The position numbers were made by a program, and so were the translations under genes. Below are positions 7,573-9,351 of a DNA stretch of 9,351 nucleotides, piece after piece (the first letter of the stretch is position 1; every line of letters starts with the position of its first letter). The notes beneath the pieces were generated by a model that saw nothing but the letters and a program-made list of their open reading frames with translations, did not search any database and was not told where the DNA came from. This DNA comes from Dehalococcoidia bacterium (GTDB lineage Bacteria > Chloroflexota > Dehalococcoidia > JAENJB01). Where the stretch lies: the NCBI GenBank assembly GCA_030690705.1, contig JAUYGE010000188.1:1-9351 (forward strand), given 5' to 3'.

Positions 7573-7594
7573 GGCGTAGTCGGCAACCTGGCTT

Positions 7595-7603
7595 ATCGTA
7601 TCA
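7595..7603 (-). promoter_or_regulatory. Possible extended -10 promoter for pepA
   Basis: On the minus strand TGATACGAT (7603-7595) matches the extended -10 form TGn followed by TACGAT (consensus TATAAT). No good -35 box stands at the usual distance, which extended -10 promoters can tolerate. Initiation near 7588 would give a leader of about 60 nt that contains the whole 10-bp inverted repeat. Confidence 0.4.
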
Positions 7604-7642
7604 CATTTTTGATGAGAGCGAGAAACAAGATGAAGCCCCCCC

Positions 7643-7676
7643 GTTGTCATTGCGAGAGTCGAACAAGCCCAATCCA
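7643..7676. repeat. Possible decayed copy of a dispersed GTCATTGCGAG-type repeat
   Basis: The stretch contains GTCATTGCGAG (7646-7656) and, a short way on, CAATCC near 7670-7675. This recalls the short palindromic repeats found in intergenic regions of many bacteria, roughly GTCATTGCGAG followed by GCGAAGC and CAATCC. The middle has lost the palindrome, so it would be a remnant. It lies directly upstream of the -35 box of the permease promoter. The assignment rests on memory of the repeat and on one copy only. Confidence 0.35.
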
Positions 7677-7691
7677 TTGACATTCATTGGG
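7668..7691. promoter_or_regulatory. Inverted repeat centred on the permease -35 box
   Basis: CCCAAT (7668-7673) and ATTGGG (7686-7691) are exact inverted copies separated by 12 nt. Their centre coincides exactly with the centre of the TTGACA box at 7677-7682. A dimeric repressor bound here would block RNA polymerase; this role is inference from position and symmetry. Confidence 0.4.
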
Positions 7692-7705
7692 TTAAGGTGT
7701 ATAAA
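7677..7705 (+). promoter_or_regulatory. Strong sigma70-type promoter of the permease gene
   Basis: TTGACA (7677-7682, perfect consensus) and TATAAA (7700-7705, one mismatch) are separated by an optimal 17 nt. Initiation would fall near 7712, giving a leader of about 70 nt before the TTG start at 7783. It is one of the best promoters in the window. Confidence 0.75.
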
Positions 7706-7712
7706 TCTGCCG

Positions 7713-7727
7713 CTGTTCGCAGAACAG
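7713..7727. promoter_or_regulatory. Candidate operator at the permease transcription start
   Basis: CTGTTC (7713-7718), GCA, then GAACAG (7722-7727) forms a perfect 6-3-6 palindrome. It begins 7 nt after the -10 box, over the predicted start site, a common repressor position. The half-sites are ordered GTTC-GAAC, the opposite of the Gram-positive LexA box, so I do not call it an SOS box. The regulator is unknown. Confidence 0.45.
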
Positions 7728-7740
7728 GTTTCACCGATGA

Positions 7741-7765
7741 CAGGCCTCACACCGAGGGCGGCCTG
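7741..7765 (+). promoter_or_regulatory. Leader hairpin before the permease gene
   Basis: CAGGCC (7741-7746) pairs exactly with GGCCTG (7760-7765) across a 13-nt loop and is followed by AAAAA, not by a U-run, so on the plus strand it is not a terminator. It lies between the predicted transcription start and the permease ribosome site, where it could influence translation. The stem is short and may be chance. Confidence 0.3.
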
Positions 7766-7782
7766 AAAAAGAGCGATAACGA

Positions 7783-9267
7783 TTGGTTGCCAACTGGCAT
7801 CCAAAGCCAGGCGATAAGGTAATACGACGTCCCCGCCTCAGTCCCCCCAGATTGAGGCGCATTCTCGGCATTACCAGCCTCTACAGCGCCGGCTACGGCA
7901 ACGTAGGCTCCTCCATATACTATGCCCTGGGGCTAATAGCCGTGGTCGCTGCAGGCGCTACCCCCGTGGTTCTCCTTGTGGCGGGCATCATCTTCATCTT
8001 TACTGCACTGACCTACGCCGAAGGGACTGCCATGTACCCCGAGGCCGGCGGCTCATCCAGCTTTGCCCGACACGGTATCAATGAGTCCACTGGCTTCGTT
8101 GCCGGGTGGGCCCTCATGCTCAGCTACGTGGTGACGATGGCTATTTCCGCTTTTACCGTTCCCTTCTATCTCGCGTACTTCTGGCCTCCTCTGAAGGAGT
8201 CCCCGGCAGCGGCCACCTCGCTGGCCATCGTTATTATTCTCCTGCTCGCCGCTCTCAACCTGCGTGGAGTGAAGGAAACATCGTTCTTGAACATAACCCT
8301 GGCGGTGATGGACGTGGCTATGCAGGTGCTGGTAGTGGTCCTTGGTCTAATCTTCCTTTTCAATCCGGGGCTCATTCTCCAGCGGGTGACAAGCCTCTGG
8401 CCCAGCACCACCAACCTCATCTCCGGCATTGCTGTGGCTGCCATAGCCTATACGGGTGTAGAGACTATCTCCCAGCTGGCTGAGGAGACGAGGCATCCGC
8501 AGGTGCGGGCGCCAAGGGCCTATCTACTGATGATGCTCACCGTGATGGTCATCTTCACCGGCATCTCAACAATAGCCTTCTCAGTGATGTCCCCTCAGGA
8601 ACTGGCTCAAAATTGGTCCCACGACCCTGTGGCTGGCATAGTCCATTACCTCCCCATAGAGATAGCTGCGAAAGCTCCCTCCGACCCCGTTGGCCACATG
8701 CTCTATACTCGTCTCGCAGAGATATTGGGCAGTTTCCTGCCATTTCTGGTCGCCCTGCTGGCCAGCACCATACTGCTCATAGCTGCCAACTCCGGCCTGA
8801 TGGGTATATCCCGCCTGGCCTTCTCCATGGGGCAGCACCGGCTTGTTCCCCCTGTCCTCGGCCGCGTACATCACCGTTTCCACACTCCGTATGTTTCCAT
8901 TGCCATCTTTTCGGGCGTGTCCATCCTCATCCTTCTTCCCGCTTTTTTCCGGGCGGATTTCTTCAGTCAGCTCGGCAGCCTGTATGCCTTCGGATCACTG
9001 TTTTCCTTCGCCCTCGCTCATGCCGCCATCTTGATGTTGCGCATCAGAAAGCCCGAAGTGCCGAGACCTTTCAAACTCGGTGCGAATATTCGCTTCGGAA
9101 ATTGTGAGCTTCCCATTACGGCCATACTGGGACTGCTGAGCACCTTCGCCGTGTGGGTCATCCTGGTAATTGTACAGCCTTACAGCCGCTGGTTGGGATT
9201 CGCCTGGATGCTGGTCGGCCTGGTCCTCTACGGCATCTACAGGCACAGGGCCAAGACAAAAGAGTGA
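7783..9267 (+). CDS. APC-superfamily amino acid permease
   Basis: A 494-residue inner-membrane transporter, probably amino acid:proton or amino acid:sodium symport or exchange. A short basic cytoplasmic N-terminus (1-30) precedes about 12 hydrophobic segments, near 38-58, 60-80, 106-133, 146-160, 168-194, 212-228, 247-270, 312-336, 368-390, 398-418, 443-465 and 468-486. The first contains the small-residue motif GNVGSSIYYALG (39-50), typical of the broken helix 1 that binds the amino acid backbone in APC carriers. The loop ETISQLAEETRHP (227-239) is a second family signature. A polar stretch at 270-310 forms a longer loop. No C-terminal universal-stress domain is present. The start is TTG at 7783: an in-frame TAA at 7777 rules out anything earlier, and GAG at 7771-7773 is a weak ribosome site. 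It diverges from pepA, which suggests use of peptide-derived amino acids. Substrate cannot be named. Confidence 0.9.
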   Translation: MVANWHPKPGDKVIRRPRLSPPRLRRILGITSLYSAGYGNVGSSIYYALGLIAVVAAGATPVVLLVAGIIFIFTALTYAEGTAMYPEAGGSSSFARHGINESTGFVAGWALMLSYVVTMAISAFTVPFYLAYFWPPLKESPAAATSLAIVIILLLAALNLRGVKETSFLNITLAVMDVAMQVLVVVLGLIFLFNPGLILQRVTSLWPSTTNLISGIAVAAIAYTGVETISQLAEETRHPQVRAPRAYLLMMLTVMVIFTGISTIAFSVMSPQELAQNWSHDPVAGIVHYLPIEIAAKAPSDPVGHMLYTRLAEILGSFLPFLVALLASTILLIAANSGLMGISRLAFSMGQHRLVPPVLGRVHHRFHTPYVSIAIFSGVSILILLPAFFRADFFSQLGSLYAFGSLFSFALAHAAILMLRIRKPEVPRPFKLGANIRFGNCELPITAILGLLSTFAVWVILVIVQPYSRWLGFAWMLVGLVLYGIYRHRAKTKE

Positions 9268-9288
9268 AGGCCTTCGGAAAACCTGTAA

Positions 9289-9317
9289 TTGCCAAGTATG
9301 GGCTGGCCCCTTATAAT
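9289..9317 (+). promoter_or_regulatory. Near-consensus sigma70 promoter for a gene beyond the right edge
   Basis: TTGCCA (9289-9294, one mismatch) and TATAAT (9312-9317, perfect) are separated by 17 nt. The site lies 21 nt after the permease stop, on the same strand, and initiation would fall near 9324. It implies that the next plus-strand gene has its own transcription start. No terminator for the permease is visible before it. Confidence 0.65.
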
Positions 9318-9347
9318 ATCCTCCCCGCTCGCATGGCTGGAGCGAGA

Positions 9348-9351
9348 ATGA
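9348..9351 (+). CDS. Possible first codon of the next gene (cut by window edge)
   Basis: ATG at 9348-9350 follows GGAG (9339-9342) with 5 nt spacing and lies about 24 nt after the predicted transcription start. An in-frame ATG at 9333 is an alternative but has a pyrimidine-rich upstream sequence. Only one codon is visible, so nothing can be said about the product, and an RNA gene is not excluded. Confidence 0.25.

Noticed and set aside
7539..7804. Two short overlapping frames (plus 75 codons, minus 67 codons) in the divergent region
   Set aside because: They cover promoters, palindromes and the pepA leader, overlap each other, and have no family motif or convincing ribosome site.
9266..9275. 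GAAGGCCTTC palindrome at the permease stop codon
   Set aside because: It has no loop and no U-run, and is followed at once by a promoter, so it is not a terminator.
1..9351. CRISPR array, tRNA or rRNA gene, complete insertion sequence, prophage or defence genes
   Set aside because: No regularly spaced repeats, RNA gene consensus, transposase motifs or terminal repeats were seen; nearly all DNA is accounted for by five metabolic genes and one transporter.

Overview
The window looks like an ordinary stretch of bacterial chromosome from an organism with an anaerobic, molybdenum- or tungsten-based redox metabolism. The DNA is moderately GC-rich by eye, genes are packed in tight same-strand runs, and starts include ATG, GTG and TTG. 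Two large cytoplasmic molybdopterin oxidoreductases lie side by side: a formate dehydrogenase-type protein with a NuoG-like iron-sulfur front end, and a protein built like acetylene hydratase. This points to an anaerobe. Chloroflexota (Dehalococcoidia-like) or another anaerobic lineage would fit, but that assignment is inference from gene type and style only.

Layout. Positions 1-7527 are all minus strand. In transcription order they hold pepA (leucyl aminopeptidase, M17), a small metallo-beta-lactamase-fold hydrolase, acpS (holo-ACP synthase), fdhA (formate dehydrogenase alpha-type, 919 aa), and a second molybdopterin oxidoreductase that runs off the left edge after 695 residues. The first three are separated by 17 and 9 nt and look like one translationally packed unit. 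A 99-nt gap before fdhA holds a good sigma70-type promoter, so the two molybdoenzymes probably form their own bicistronic unit, with 9 nt between them. Positions 7528-7782 are a divergent control region. Positions 7783-9267 (plus strand) encode a 12-helix amino acid permease of the APC superfamily. The last 84 bases contain a near-consensus promoter for a plus-strand gene that lies beyond the window.

How the genes may work together. PepA frees amino acids from peptides and the divergent permease moves amino acids across the membrane, so the shared 255-bp region could coordinate the two; this is inference. FdhA has the electron-wiring domain used to pass electrons between a formate site and a diaphorase or other partner, but no NuoE/NuoF-like partner lies in the window. 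Its immediate downstream neighbour is a second molybdoenzyme instead. AcpS is a housekeeping enzyme of lipid synthesis.

I found no CRISPR array, RNA gene, complete mobile element, phage gene or toxin-antitoxin pair, and I do not claim a new defence or mobile system. The points most worth a second look are the paired molybdoenzymes, the extra cysteine block in FdhA, the altered active-site residues in the acetylene hydratase-like protein, and the nested palindromes around the permease promoter.
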